Assembly (NCBI GenBank): GCA_965231925.1
Contig: OZ246894.1
Span: forward strand, 4,526,001-4,590,000
Source: Poriferisodalis sp965231925
GTDB taxonomy: Bacteria > Actinomycetota > Acidimicrobiia > Acidimicrobiales > Poriferisodalaceae
Length of the DNA stretch: 64,000 nt
Direction of reading: 5' to 3'
A program made the position numbers and the translations under genes. The notes under the pieces were generated by a model. The model had not been told where the DNA came from and made no database searches. It saw only the letters and a list, made by a program, of their open reading frames with translations. Shown here piece after piece: positions 27,198-35,728 of the stretch. Position 1 is the first letter of the stretch, and each line of letters opens with the position of its first letter.

Positions 27198-28972
27198 CAG
27201 GCCGACACCTCGGCTGCATCGCGTTCGGCAGCGAGACCATCGCCGTTGAACCCGTTTCCGTTGAACTCAGGGTCGAGCAAGGGAGTGCCTGACGTGAGTT
27301 CCGGCAGGGTTTCGGACGGACCGAGCGGGGGAGGCGAATCGAGCAGCCACTCCGGTGTCAGGCCGCCCCACGGGTCTGCGTGGGCTTCGGCGCCCTTGCG
27401 CATCGACACGCTGACAAGCAGGTTCAGCACAACGAGCGCCACGCCTGCCAGCACGATGACAACCCCGACAGCACCGACCGTCGACAAGCCCTCAGCGACG
27501 GAGGCGCCGGTGTCGTCAACCTGGTCGGCATAGCGAGTGGTGAGCAGCGGATCGCCGTACACGAACTGCGGCTGCTCGGTGAGGACGCCCGACAGTGTCG
27601 GGCCGAGCCACGCCAGGACGGCGCCTCCGCCGATAGCCAGGAGGCTGGCCCAACCGGCGAGTTCGGACAGCCGCCGACCCCAGATCTTTGGCGCCCACCA
27701 GTGCAGTGCAGCCAGCCCGCCCAGCAGTCCGGCGCCATAGATGAGCAGGCTCTGCTGGCCGGTGACCCATGTCGTGAATCGCAGCGGGGCATTTCCGTCG
27801 ACGCCGCGATCCGCTATCTGCAGCCAGTCCACGCCGGCGCCGACCAGGCCGACCAGCGCGGCCGCGGCGACGAGCGTTCCGGCAACAAACGCTGCGACCA
27901 GCGCCGTGTTGGGCCGTGTCAATGACAGCGTGCCGCTGGGGGGCCTCGGCTGATTGCGGCCTTGCCACACGGTGAAGCCCAGCAGCGCCAGCAATCCGGA
28001 GACTCCTGCGAGGGCACCTGCATAGAGGCCGACCAGCACGATGCCTTCGAGCCCGTCGACGATGTCGGCACCCTCGTCGGTGATGCCGAAATTCGCCCAC
28101 GCGCCGAACCCGAAGAGCCCGACGAGCCCCATCGTGAAATACAGCGCCAAAGGCTCGAACACCCAGCGGCGGGCGGCCGCCAGCATGATCTCGGCAACCA
28201 CGCCCAGCACCGGCACCACGTAGATGAACAGCTGCGGCGTGCGGTACATCCAGTCGATACGAGACCAGATGCCGTAGTTGCCGCCGAGGAAACGGGGGCC
28301 ATAGCGGTGTTCGATGTAGAGAATGACGATCTGGCCGAGCACCACGCCGAGGCTGACGACCAGCATGGACGCCGTGACGAGCGCCGACCAGGCGAACGGG
28401 GGCGTGCGGTCCATGTACATGCCGGGCGCGCGCATCGTGAGCGTGGTGACGGCGACACAGATCGCTCCCGTCAGCAGCGATATCACGAGCCCCGCGACGG
28501 CCAGCAGGTGCAGATCCACTCCGTCCGCGAAGCCGCCCCCGGGGCCGCCGTTGGCGGCGTAGGCCCCCACGAGCACGCCAGCCGATACCAGCCAGCCCCA
28601 GAACGACAGGGCGCCTGCCCGCCCGAAGGCCACGTTCGGCGCGCCGACCTGCAGCGGCACCACATAAATGGCAATGCCCAGGAACAGCGGGATGAGCATG
28701 CCGAACACGAGGGCGTCGCGCGTGAAGGTGAAGACCTGCACGAACGAGTCGCCGTTGAGAACGGTGTGTCCGCCCGATGAGGTCAAGTCGAACCGGACCA
28801 GCAGGTCCGCGATCGCGCCGGCGAGGCCGAACAGCAACGAGCAGGCGATGAACAGCCGGCCGATGCGCTTGTGGTCAACCGTGTTGAGCCACCCGAACGC
28901 CGTCGGGTCTTCCACCGGTGCGGCTCCGGCAGATCCTCCCGAATACGTCGCTTCGGTCGTGGCGTCGGTCAT
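27197..28972 (-). CDS. Heme-copper oxidase subunit I paralog lacking all metal ligands
   Basis: 591 residues from ATG 28972. It aligns through the whole subunit I core with ctaD: WLNTVDHKRIGRLF, then YVVPLQVGAPNVAFGRAGAL, GAWANFGIT and HWWAPKIWGR. But the six histidine ligands are replaced: H102 by T84, H280 by T245, H329 by N294, H330 by F295, H415 by G405 and H417 by Q407; Tyr284 is F249 and the K-channel lysine is also gone. It therefore cannot bind heme a, heme a3 or CuB as the family does. It is the first gene of the oxidase operon and has a plausible full-length fold, so it is probably a non-catalytic partner or scaffold. Role unknown. Confidence 0.85.
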   Translation of the reverse strand: MTDATTEATYSGGSAGAAPVEDPTAFGWLNTVDHKRIGRLFIACSLLFGLAGAIADLLVRFDLTSSGGHTVLNGDSFVQVFTFTRDALVFGMLIPLFLGIAIYVVPLQVGAPNVAFGRAGALSFWGWLVSAGVLVGAYAANGGPGGGFADGVDLHLLAVAGLVISLLTGAICVAVTTLTMRAPGMYMDRTPPFAWSALVTASMLVVSLGVVLGQIVILYIEHRYGPRFLGGNYGIWSRIDWMYRTPQLFIYVVPVLGVVAEIMLAAARRWVFEPLALYFTMGLVGLFGFGAWANFGITDEGADIVDGLEGIVLVGLYAGALAGVSGLLALLGFTVWQGRNQPRPPSGTLSLTRPNTALVAAFVAGTLVAAAALVGLVGAGVDWLQIADRGVDGNAPLRFTTWVTGQQSLLIYGAGLLGGLAALHWWAPKIWGRRLSELAGWASLLAIGGGAVLAWLGPTLSGVLTEQPQFVYGDPLLTTRYADQVDDTGASVAEGLSTVGAVGVVIVLAGVALVVLNLLVSVSMRKGAEAHADPWGGLTPEWLLDSPPPLGPSETLPELTSGTPLLDPEFNGNGFNGDGLAAERDAAEVSA

Positions 28973-29129
28973 GCGGTGAAGTGGTTCCCGGACTCGGCTG
29001 GCAGCGCCGCTTGGGGGCGACGCCAACGGGGCACTCTAGCGACCCGCGGCCCCCTCAACCAGATTGTTCGCGTCCAATCCTCAGTGTCCTCCCGCACGCG
29101 CGCAGTGCCCACGTCACATCCCAACCTGG

Positions 29130-30062
29130 TCACCAGCTGAGCCGAACGACGACGTCCACGGCCATGGCCGCGAACAGCAGCCCCAAGTAAGCGATGGAGG
29201 TGTGAAAGACACGCATCGCGGTCGGGGGCGTCAGCGCACGCCACAACCTCACGAGCTGCCATCCAAACGCCGCGCCCCCGGCCAGCGCGACCGCCCAATA
29301 CAGCCCGCCCGTACCGGCAGCCACCGCAAACCACAGCGACAGCGCTATCACCGCACCGGTGTGCACGGTCATCTGCACGAGCACCGAGCGCTCGCTGGCA
29401 ACCGAGGGCAGCATCGGCACCTCAGCGGCGTCGTAGTCCTCGGCGTAGCGGATCGCCAGCGCCCAGAAATGCGGCGGCGTCCAGAAGAAGACAATCGCGA
29501 ACGCGATCCAGGCCTCGAGCGACAGCGTCCCGGTCACGGCCGCCCAGCCCACGAGCACCGGGGCCGCACCGGCTGCCCCGCCGATGACGATGTTCTGAGC
29601 AGACGACCGCTTCAGCCACAGCGTGTACACGAACACGTAGAACAGGCACGCCGCCAGTGCAAGCGACGCCGCCAACAGATTGGCGCCCCACCACAGAATC
29701 CCAACCGCCGACGCCTCGAGCACCACGCCGTAGATCAGCGCTGCGCGCGGCGTCACCGTGCCGACCACCAGCGGGCGGTGCGCTGTGCGCGCCATCGTCG
29801 CATCGATATCGCGATCGATGTACATGTTGAAGGTGTTGGCACCCGCCGCGGACAGCGTGCCGCCGATGACGGTGAGCAGCATCAGCGCCAAGCTGGGCAC
29901 GCCGCGCTCGGCCACGAACATCGGCGGCACCGTGGTCACCAGCAGCAGCTCAATGATGCGCGGCTTGGTGAGCGCGACGTATCCCCGCAAAGTCGTCGAG
30001 GCCGGCTGGACGGCGGGCGCGTCGGCGTGCCCGGCGCCGCGGGGTGCCTTCATCGCCGACAT
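29130..30062 (-). CDS. ctaB: Protoheme IX farnesyltransferase (heme O synthase)
   Basis: 310 residues, nine hydrophobic helices. The UbiA-family aspartate motif (NTFNMYIDRDIDATMARTAHRP) identifies it. It transfers a farnesyl group from farnesyl diphosphate to protoheme IX, giving heme O, the precursor of heme A for ctaD. Divergent from ctaA, 62 bases apart; ATG at 30062 (ATG at 30053 is also possible). The 157 bases between it and the preceding oxidase operon hold no gene. Confidence 0.95.
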   Translation of the reverse strand: MSAMKAPRGAGHADAPAVQPASTTLRGYVALTKPRIIELLLVTTVPPMFVAERGVPSLALMLLTVIGGTLSAAGANTFNMYIDRDIDATMARTAHRPLVVGTVTPRAALIYGVVLEASAVGILWWGANLLAASLALAACLFYVFVYTLWLKRSSAQNIVIGGAAGAAPVLVGWAAVTGTLSLEAWIAFAIVFFWTPPHFWALAIRYAEDYDAAEVPMLPSVASERSVLVQMTVHTGAVIALSLWFAVAAGTGGLYWAVALAGGAAFGWQLVRLWRALTPPTAMRVFHTSIAYLGLLFAAMAVDVVVRLSW

Positions 30063-30124
30063 CGCAGCGTCCGCTGACGGGCTGGCATCGATGTGAGGCT
30101 ACGCATCAGCCCTAGCGTTTCAGC

Positions 30125-31132
30125 GTGAGCTTTCAGCGCCACGCCGGCACCGCAGAGCGTCGGCCGTTCGTCACGCCGCAGCGGTTCGCGCTCGTGGCGC
30201 GCTGGGCGCTGTGGTCGCTTGTGGCGATCGTCATCACGGGCTCGCTCGTTCGGCTTACCGGAAGCGGCCTGGGATGCAGCGACTGGCCGAACTGCGAACC
30301 CGGCGAATTCGTGCCGGCGGCCGACTTTCACGGCTGGGTGGAGTTCGGCAATCGCATCGTGACCGGCCTGGTGTCGGTGGCCGTCGTGGTGGCGGTCGGG
30401 GCGTCGTGGTGGCGCCGGCCGCGCCGGGGCGACCTGGTGTGGTGGTCGCTGGGCCTGGTGGCCGGCGTGGTGTTCCAGATCGGTCTCGGCGCGGTGACTG
30501 TGCTGTCTCACCTGTCTCCGCCGATCGTGATGTCGCACTTCCTGGCATCGCAGGTGCTGGTGGCCGCCGCTGTCGTGTTGGAGCATCGAGCGGCTTGCGA
30601 GCCGTCCCCCGGCGGCAACGGCGACGCCCGGCTGCCGGCTCATGTCCGGACGCTCGCATGGCTCGCCGCGACGCTGACGGCCGCGGCCCTGTGGACCGGA
30701 ACGGTGGTGACCGGCACCGGCCCCCACGGCGGCGACGAACATGTCGAACGCCTGCAGTTCGCGCTGCCGTCAGTGGCGCGCATTCACGGCATCACGGTGG
30801 TCGTGCTGGCAGCGGTCACATTGCTGGGAGGCGTTGCGGTGCGGCGTCTCGCCGCGACGTCGCGCGACGAGACAGCCAGCGTGGGCGCCGCAGTGCTGGG
30901 TCGGCGTATCCGGATCGTGATCGGCATCATGGCCGTCCAGGCGGCGATCGGGTACGTGCAGTACTTCAACGAATTGCCCGTGCTGCTCGTGGCCCTGCAT
31001 GTCGTCGGCGCAACGCTGCTGACCATCGCGATGACGCGCATGGTGCTTGCGGCTGAGGCGGCTCATCGGGCGCCCGCAGGGCCTGAGGTAGGCAAATCAG
31101 TTGGCATCGCGGGCCGCGGCTTCGCAGAATGA
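30125..31132 (+). CDS. ctaA: Heme A synthase (CtaA/Cox15)
   Basis: 335 residues from the GTG at 30125. Helices alternate with the conserved block RLTGSGLGCSDWPNCEPGEF and HGWVEFGNRIVTGLV, the family signature with histidine heme ligands. It oxidises heme O to heme A using membrane hemes. Divergent from ctaB, so the two heme A steps share an intergenic regulatory region. The neighbouring clpS starts 4 bases after the stop. Confidence 0.93.
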   Translation: MSFQRHAGTAERRPFVTPQRFALVARWALWSLVAIVITGSLVRLTGSGLGCSDWPNCEPGEFVPAADFHGWVEFGNRIVTGLVSVAVVVAVGASWWRRPRRGDLVWWSLGLVAGVVFQIGLGAVTVLSHLSPPIVMSHFLASQVLVAAAVVLEHRAACEPSPGGNGDARLPAHVRTLAWLAATLTAAALWTGTVVTGTGPHGGDEHVERLQFALPSVARIHGITVVVLAAVTLLGGVAVRRLAATSRDETASVGAAVLGRRIRIVIGIMAVQAAIGYVQYFNELPVLLVALHVVGATLLTIAMTRMVLAAEAAHRAPAGPEVGKSVGIAGRGFAE

Positions 31133-31136
31133 GACA

Positions 31137-31505
31137 GTGAGCCAGACCGCCCCGACCGTGTTGGTCCCGCTGGCGAATGCGCCAACGGTGTCGCCTCGCT
31201 TCGCGAACGCTCCAGCCGTGGCCGAACCCGACGTCATCCGCGATCCGACCACCGAAGACTCCCACAGCACCGACGCTCCTTGGGTGGTTCTCGTGTGGAA
31301 TGACCCGATCAACTTGATGAGCTATGTCGTGTACGTGTTCCAGAAGCTGTTCGGCTACAGCGAGGCCAAGGCCACCGAGCTGATGCTCGATGTGCACAAC
31401 AAGGGTCGCGCCGCAGTGGCATGGGGCGCGCGCGAGAAAGCCGAGCTCGACGTCTTCCGGCTCCACGAATACGGACTCTGGGCCACCATGCAGAAGGACA
31501 ACTGA
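31137..31505 (+). CDS. clpS: ATP-dependent Clp protease adaptor ClpS
   Basis: 122 residues from GTG 31137. Core motif WVVLVWNDPINLMSYV, then GRAAVAWGAREKAELDVFRLHEYGLWAT, binds N-end-rule substrates and ClpC/ClpA. An N-terminal extension of about 45 residues (Pro/Ala-rich) precedes the core. The downstream DUF2017 gene is the usual actinobacterial partner. A longer start at 31101 overlaps ctaA and is less likely. Confidence 0.9.
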   Translation: MSQTAPTVLVPLANAPTVSPRFANAPAVAEPDVIRDPTTEDSHSTDAPWVVLVWNDPINLMSYVVYVFQKLFGYSEAKATELMLDVHNKGRAAVAWGAREKAELDVFRLHEYGLWATMQKDN

Positions 31506-31564
31506 GCGATGCCCGCGGCACCCCGGCGGCGACCGGCTGACGGCGGGCCGATGGCGGAGGCCTC

Positions 31565-32053
31565 GTGAGCGCGACGCGGTTCGGGGCTCGCGGCTCGCTG
31601 GTGAGCGTGTACCTCGCCGATTGGGAGCGGCGCCTGCTGGCCGAGATGGTGGGAGAGCTGCGATCCAACCTGCTCGACCACACACCGGCGCGAGATGGCG
31701 GCGACGGATTGGACCCCTCGCTGCGACGTCTCTTCCCGCCGGCCTACTTGAGCGACCCCGACCGCGATGCGGAGTACCAGCGACTCATGCGCGACGAACT
31801 GCTGGCCGAACGCCTGGACCATCTCGATCTGCTCGACAGCACCCTCGCTTTGGAACATCTCGACGATTCGCAGGTCACCGCCTGGATGCAGGGCCTGAAC
31901 GAACTGCGCCTCGTGCTCGGAACCCAGATCGATATCTCCGAGGAAGACGATCCCGCCGACGTTGACCCGCACGATCCTGCCCAGCGGCCACGGCTGCGCT
32001 ACCACTACCTCGGCGGGCTGCTCGCCGAGCTCATCGACGCCGTCGAGCGCTAG
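31565..32053 (+). CDS. DUF2017 family protein
   Basis: 162 residues from GTG 31565. It includes LADWERRLLAEMVGELRSNL, LRRLFPPAYLSDPDRDAEYQ and WMQGLNELRLVLGTQIDIS, typical of DUF2017 proteins found next to clpS in actinobacteria. Probably soluble and of unknown function. It begins 59 bases after clpS and precedes tRNA-Glu. Confidence 0.8.
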   Translation: MSATRFGARGSLVSVYLADWERRLLAEMVGELRSNLLDHTPARDGGDGLDPSLRRLFPPAYLSDPDRDAEYQRLMRDELLAERLDHLDLLDSTLALEHLDDSQVTAWMQGLNELRLVLGTQIDISEEDDPADVDPHDPAQRPRLRYHYLGGLLAELIDAVER

Positions 32054-32150
32054 CGCACCGGCGATCGATTCCCTACCAACCAACAGCCCGAATTGCCCGC
32101 ATTCGGCGCCGGTGGTCGCTGCGGTGGCGGGGCGTAGCCTGATGTGCCCT

Positions 32151-32223
32151 GCCCCCATCGTCTAGCGGCCTAGGACACCGGCCTTTCACGCCGGCAGCAC
32201 GGGTTCGAATCCCGTTGGGGGTG
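32151..32223 (+). tRNA. tRNA-Glu (UUC anticodon)
   Basis: Cloverleaf with acceptor GCCCCCA against TGGGGGT (G1-U72 wobble as in other actinobacterial tRNA-Glu), anticodon TTC at 32185-32187 in stem CCGGC/GCCGG, T-arm CGGGTTCGAATCCCG. The CCA end is not encoded. Confidence 0.93.
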
Positions 32224-32259
32224 CTGTCGAGCGGCCTCCGCCTCGATCATTTCGGATGT

Positions 32260-32376
32260 GCGGCGGCCGAGGCTCGACAGTGGCACCGGGGCCCTCGTGT
32301 TGACCACTGAAGCAGAGCCGTCGTGGGTGCGAGCGACATAGTCGACGAGGGACAGCCCGAGTTGGGCTCGCTCCGC
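32260..32376 (-). pseudogene. Histidine kinase gene fragment (G2 box)
   Basis: Reads ERAQLGLSLVDYVARTHDGS on the minus strand, against ARAQPGSGLGLSIVDYVART in the intact kinase gene at 38427; a four-residue stretch (PGSG) is missing. No other kinase domain is present. It is a degraded C-terminal remnant of a close paralog. Confidence 0.75.
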
Positions 32377-32408
32377 TGAGACGGGGTCACTCGTAATGGG
32401 AAGCTGTC

Positions 32409-32486
32409 CCTAAACCTGCAGGTCAGGGGCGTGTTTTCTTGTCTAAGAAACGGTCGTTTCATCGACAGAACCGGAGCGCGACAATG
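32409..32486 (-). repeat. 78-bp inverted repeat, copy B
   Basis: The minus strand matches 38232-38309 on the plus strand over 78 ungapped bases, with about 12 differences (about 85%). The conserved core includes GTTCTGTCGATG, CGTTTCT and CCTGACCT-CAGGTTTAGG; ACCTGCAGGT is a perfect palindrome here. The two copies are in inverted orientation about 5.8 kb apart and bracket the accessory island. The bases 32487-32724 show no gene. Confidence 0.7.
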
Positions 32487-32724
32487 AGTCGGCGTGCGAC
32501 GCCGCGGCGGGTGTCAGTTCGGCGGCGGCGACGGTCCCCGATTGCTCAGCAAGCACGCGGGTTTGCGGCTCAGACAGGCCCCGTCACCGGCGAGAGACCG
32601 AAGAGCTGAAAAGTCAGCTTGACAGGCTCAGATCAGATGTCCACGATACGAACGATTCGTGTGCAGCCATACGGTCCGGTGTGCTGGCAGTAATCGAATT
32701 GGGCGGCTGCTGGTTTCGAAGCGG

Positions 32725-33363
32725 CTACCGTGGTTTCATCTCTGACGGGTAGCGGGTCTTGTCGTCGCGCACAAGGCGTCTCAGACGCTGCCACAAGCCG
32801 ACCTTGCCTTGCTTCGTACGGAGCTCGGCGGCTCGGGCGAGGATCGGTTCGATGTTGTCTGACCAGCCGGCCGTGCCGCCGGGGAACTCCCAGTCGTACG
32901 TCTCAGTCACAGCGTCGTAGATCTCGTCGTAGGTAGTGACGTCGAGATCAGCTGCCAAGCGGGCTGCGTCGCGCAGGTCGTTGTCGCGTCCGGCTAGGAC
33001 TTTCATAGCGATTAGCGCCTGCCCGCTCACGCTGTCCACTGTGAGGTTTCGTCCGGTGTACATGCGTTCTCGCTCGAAGTGCGGCAACAATTAATGGCGT
33101 GACACGGAATCGTTCATCCAGTCATGGTGGATACCGAATCTGCCAGCCACTTCAAGGACGGCTGCATGCGTCCTGTCGTCCAGCAACGAGTTGAGGACAT
33201 CGATGTCGCTGCTGAGCCGATCGTCGTAGCGCCAGATCATCGACGCGCCGCCGCAGACGATCAGATGCACCGGCGGGCCGCCGCTCAGCGCTTCGTCGAG
33301 CGCCGACAAATAGTCGAGCATCTCCGAACGGCCGCACCGGTAGCTGTCTCTGGATGGGGCCAT
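32725..33363 (-). pseudogene. Nucleotidyltransferase-like (AbiEii/DUF6036-type) gene interrupted by an in-frame TAA
   Basis: 213 codons in one frame, broken by TAA at 33093-33091 after residue 90. The N-terminal half has CGGASMIWRYDD and DIDVL (the GG...D-x-D nucleotidyltransferase pattern); the C-terminal half continues LLPHFERERMYTGRN and ALIAMKVLAGRDNDLRD. The first TTG after the stop could only start a truncated second half, so the gene is likely inactive. It stands 37 bases downstream of its usual partner gene at 33401. Confidence 0.7.
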
Positions 33364-33400
33364 GCCCTGTGTCCCCGCAGCCGTGCTCAGGGCCGCTTAT

Positions 33401-33901
33401 TCAGACCATTGGCCGAAAGCCGTGCACCCTGATGTCCTCAATGAACGCTTGGTCAAACCATGCCCGGTGATAGTTGCATGCCTCTGGGGCGTCGCTGTAG
33501 CGCTTTTCGGAACGCGGATCAGCCTGATCCGGTGCGCCGAGAACGGAGAATGCCCCCCATGAGACACGAATGTGATTCGGTGCACGGTGCTTGTGAACCC
33601 AGTCGGGCACGTCGATGCCGTCTCGATCGCACAACGCATGCACCACTGCTGCGACTCGCACCAGGTTCCATCGATGCCATGGGTGCCAACGGTCGGTGAT
33701 GTAGCCGTGACGTGGCGGGTCGGCGATCATCGCTTCGCGGTGCTCGGGGACAAGCGCCCAGTGCTTCGCGAAGCTGCGCAGAGCCGAGTCGCGGGTCAAG
33801 CGGCGACGCGGGGACATGTAGCGCGGCAGCCAACGGGCCACTGGCATGCGCAGCCCAGGATGCGGCGGTGTCACGACCGACTCGGCAGCGCTCGACTCCA
33901 T
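33401..33901 (-). CDS. Unnamed partner of the nucleotidyltransferase gene
   Basis: 166 residues from ATG 33901. It has two hydrophilic blocks with RYMSPRRRLTRDSALRSF and WHPWHRWNLVRVAAVVHALC, and ends HRAWFDQAFIEDIRV. The layout (a D-R-W-x-x-W block, then aromatic-rich C-terminus) matches small proteins that commonly precede AbiEii-like nucleotidyltransferase genes in actinobacteria. Possibly an antitoxin-like partner; not proven. Its partner here is broken by a stop. Confidence 0.5.
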   Translation of the reverse strand: MESSAAESVVTPPHPGLRMPVARWLPRYMSPRRRLTRDSALRSFAKHWALVPEHREAMIADPPRHGYITDRWHPWHRWNLVRVAAVVHALCDRDGIDVPDWVHKHRAPNHIRVSWGAFSVLGAPDQADPRSEKRYSDAPEACNYHRAWFDQAFIEDIRVHGFRPMV

Positions 33902-34251
33902 GCACGCGACACTAACGCGGCGAAAGCACCCGGCGACAGCGTGAGCCAGGCGACACGACAAGACTCGCGATGCTCCTATGGTTCGTCAAGCGGCGGTTTG
34001 TTGGGTGTTGAGCCAGTCGCGGCAGGCGGGGGCGAGCTGGGGGTGGGTTGAGGGTCCGCGGGTAGGGGTCGAGGCCGTGGGGGATCGGTGTTTGGACACG
34101 CCGAACCCTGGAGGGCCTCGATGAATCGTGATGCTGTGTCGGTGCGGCTGTGGCGCCGGGCCGCACTCGCCCTGCTCGACCGAGATGGCACGGGTGCACC
34201 CATCGCTACGTGCATGCACTGCGCCGGCTCGCAGATGCAGAAACCGTTGGT
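33902..34251. other. Intergenic stretch, no supported gene
   Basis: 350 bases. A minus-strand frame ends RDWLNTQQTAA and could be the end of a mobile element, but no catalytic motif, start or inverted repeats were found. No other feature is supported. Confidence 0.4.
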
Positions 34252-34286
34252 CTGATAAATAGAAATGGACTTGCTGAGAAATAGAA
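34252..34286 (+). repeat. Two direct repeats (22-bp period) upstream of the second DUF4143 ATPase
   Basis: CTGATAAATAGAA at 34252 and CTGAGAAATAGAA at 34274 are 22 bp apart and end 22 bp before the GTG at 34309. The position parallels the 23-bp iterons before the other ATPase gene at 17460, although the sequence differs. Possible operator. Confidence 0.6.
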
Positions 34287-34308
34287 CTTGAAACTAGGCT
34301 TCTTAGCA

Positions 34309-35493
34309 GTGCTGGAACGGAAGATCGCTGCCGATCGCCATGACTCGCTGCTGCACCGCCGATTGGCGGATTATCCGGCGGTCGCCCTGGTGGGGCCGCG
34401 CCAGTGCGGCAAGACCACGCTCGCCCGCTCGCTCGGGGGCCGCTATTACGACATGGAACGCGACGCAGATCGCTTACGGCTGGACTTGGAGTGGGCCGAG
34501 ATGGCCGCGAGCGAAGACTTGGTGGTCATCGACGAGGCCCAGGCAGCTCCGGAGATCTTCCCGCGCCTGCGCAGCACCATCGACGCGGCCCGTCGCCGTT
34601 ACGGACGGTTCCTGCTGCTGGGGTCGATCTCGCCGTCGCTCATGAAGAACGTTTCCGAGTCCTTGGCCGGCCGCCTCAGCGTGGTGGAGCTGACGCCGCT
34701 GTCGTGGCTGGAACTGAACGGCGACTGCCGCGAGCGGCTGTGGCTCCGCGGCGGCTTCCCCGACGGCGGGGTGCTCGGCGGGCGGGGGTTCGCGGACTGG
34801 CAGCACGATTATCTGAGCCTGCTCGCGCAGCGAGACTTGCCAGCGTGGGGCCTGCCGGCAACGGCGCACACCACGCGGCGGCTCTTCGACCTGCTGGCGG
34901 CATCGCACGCGCAGCAGTGGAACGCGAGCGAGTTGGGGCGCGGCCTCGGCCTCTCCTATCACACCGTGAACGCCTACTTGGACTACCTGGAGGGAGCATT
35001 CCTGCTCAGGCGCCTTCCCGCTTACCACGCCAACGCCCGCAAGCGACTCACCAAGCGGCCGAAGGTCTACTGGCGCGACAGCGGCCTGCTGCACGCCCTG
35101 TGGGGTGCCGACACAGCAGCGGACCTGTTTGGGCACCCGATGGTGGGCGCAAGCTGGGAAGGACACGTCATCGACCAGCTGCTCACCGCTATGCAGCAAG
35201 CCGGAAGGAGGTTCAGCGCCTCGCATCTTCGTACCGTCGATGGCCGCGAGATCGACCTGATCCTCAACGTCGGACGCGAACTGTGGGCCATCGAGATCAA
35301 GCTCACCACGAACCCCAGCCGCGCCGACATGGCCCGCCTCAACGACACCGCGGACCTGATCGGCGCCCATCGGCGATTCCTCGTCAACCGCGGCTCCGAG
35401 ACAGCTAGCAGCGGCACAGCCACGGTCTGCGACCTCGGCAGCATGATCGCCTATACGACCGAGCCGTCTGCCGATCCCCGCAACGCCGTCTGA
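34309..35493 (+). CDS. AAA-type ATPase with DUF4143, full length
   Basis: 394 residues from the GTG at 34309; a TTG at 34288 would overlap the direct repeats. Walker A is GPRQCGKTTLA (about residues 28-38) and Walker B-like VVIDEAQAAPEIF. Next come the sensor region GRFLLLGSISPS, the winged-helix part YHTVNAYLDYLEGAFLLRRL, and the C-terminal DUF4143 nuclease-like domain with DGREIDLIL and WAIEIKLT. The acidic and lysine residues there are the PD-(D/E)xK-like pattern. Biological role of these stand-alone ATPases is unknown. A complete homologue of the shortened gene at 17460. Confidence 0.88.
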   Translation: MLERKIAADRHDSLLHRRLADYPAVALVGPRQCGKTTLARSLGGRYYDMERDADRLRLDLEWAEMAASEDLVVIDEAQAAPEIFPRLRSTIDAARRRYGRFLLLGSISPSLMKNVSESLAGRLSVVELTPLSWLELNGDCRERLWLRGGFPDGGVLGGRGFADWQHDYLSLLAQRDLPAWGLPATAHTTRRLFDLLAASHAQQWNASELGRGLGLSYHTVNAYLDYLEGAFLLRRLPAYHANARKRLTKRPKVYWRDSGLLHALWGADTAADLFGHPMVGASWEGHVIDQLLTAMQQAGRRFSASHLRTVDGREIDLILNVGRELWAIEIKLTTNPSRADMARLNDTADLIGAHRRFLVNRGSETASSGTATVCDLGSMIAYTTEPSADPRNAV

Positions 35494-35632
35494 TGCCGCC
35501 GAGCGATGTGCGCAGTTCGTGACCGACATCGGCTAGCCCCCGCCTGCCGCCTCACGGCGGCGCTTGGCCCATGCGTACATCAGGATGCAGAACGAACATC
35601 ATCGCGCCCAGCGCCCAAGCCCGGCAATCGAT

Positions 35633-35671
35633 ATACTGAAAAACTTGCGCATATCGCTAGGTTCTCAGTAT
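35633..35671. promoter_or_regulatory. Inverted repeat operator of the AbiE locus
   Basis: ATACTGAAAAAC (35633-35644) and GTTCTCAGTAT (35661-35671) form an inverted repeat with 16 bases between. TATGAT follows at 35677. It lies 58 bases before the AbiEi start. AbiEi antitoxins are known to repress their operon by binding inverted repeats there, so this is the predicted operator. Confidence 0.75.
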
Positions 35672-35728
35672 ATTGCTATGATTTTTGTGTTGACGATCAC
35701 GGCGGAGTGCAAGAGAGGAGGGTTCGAC

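Noticed and set aside
33985..34220. Possible IS110-type transposase end
   Set aside because: Only a short C-terminal-looking peptide, with no catalytic motif, start or terminal repeats.
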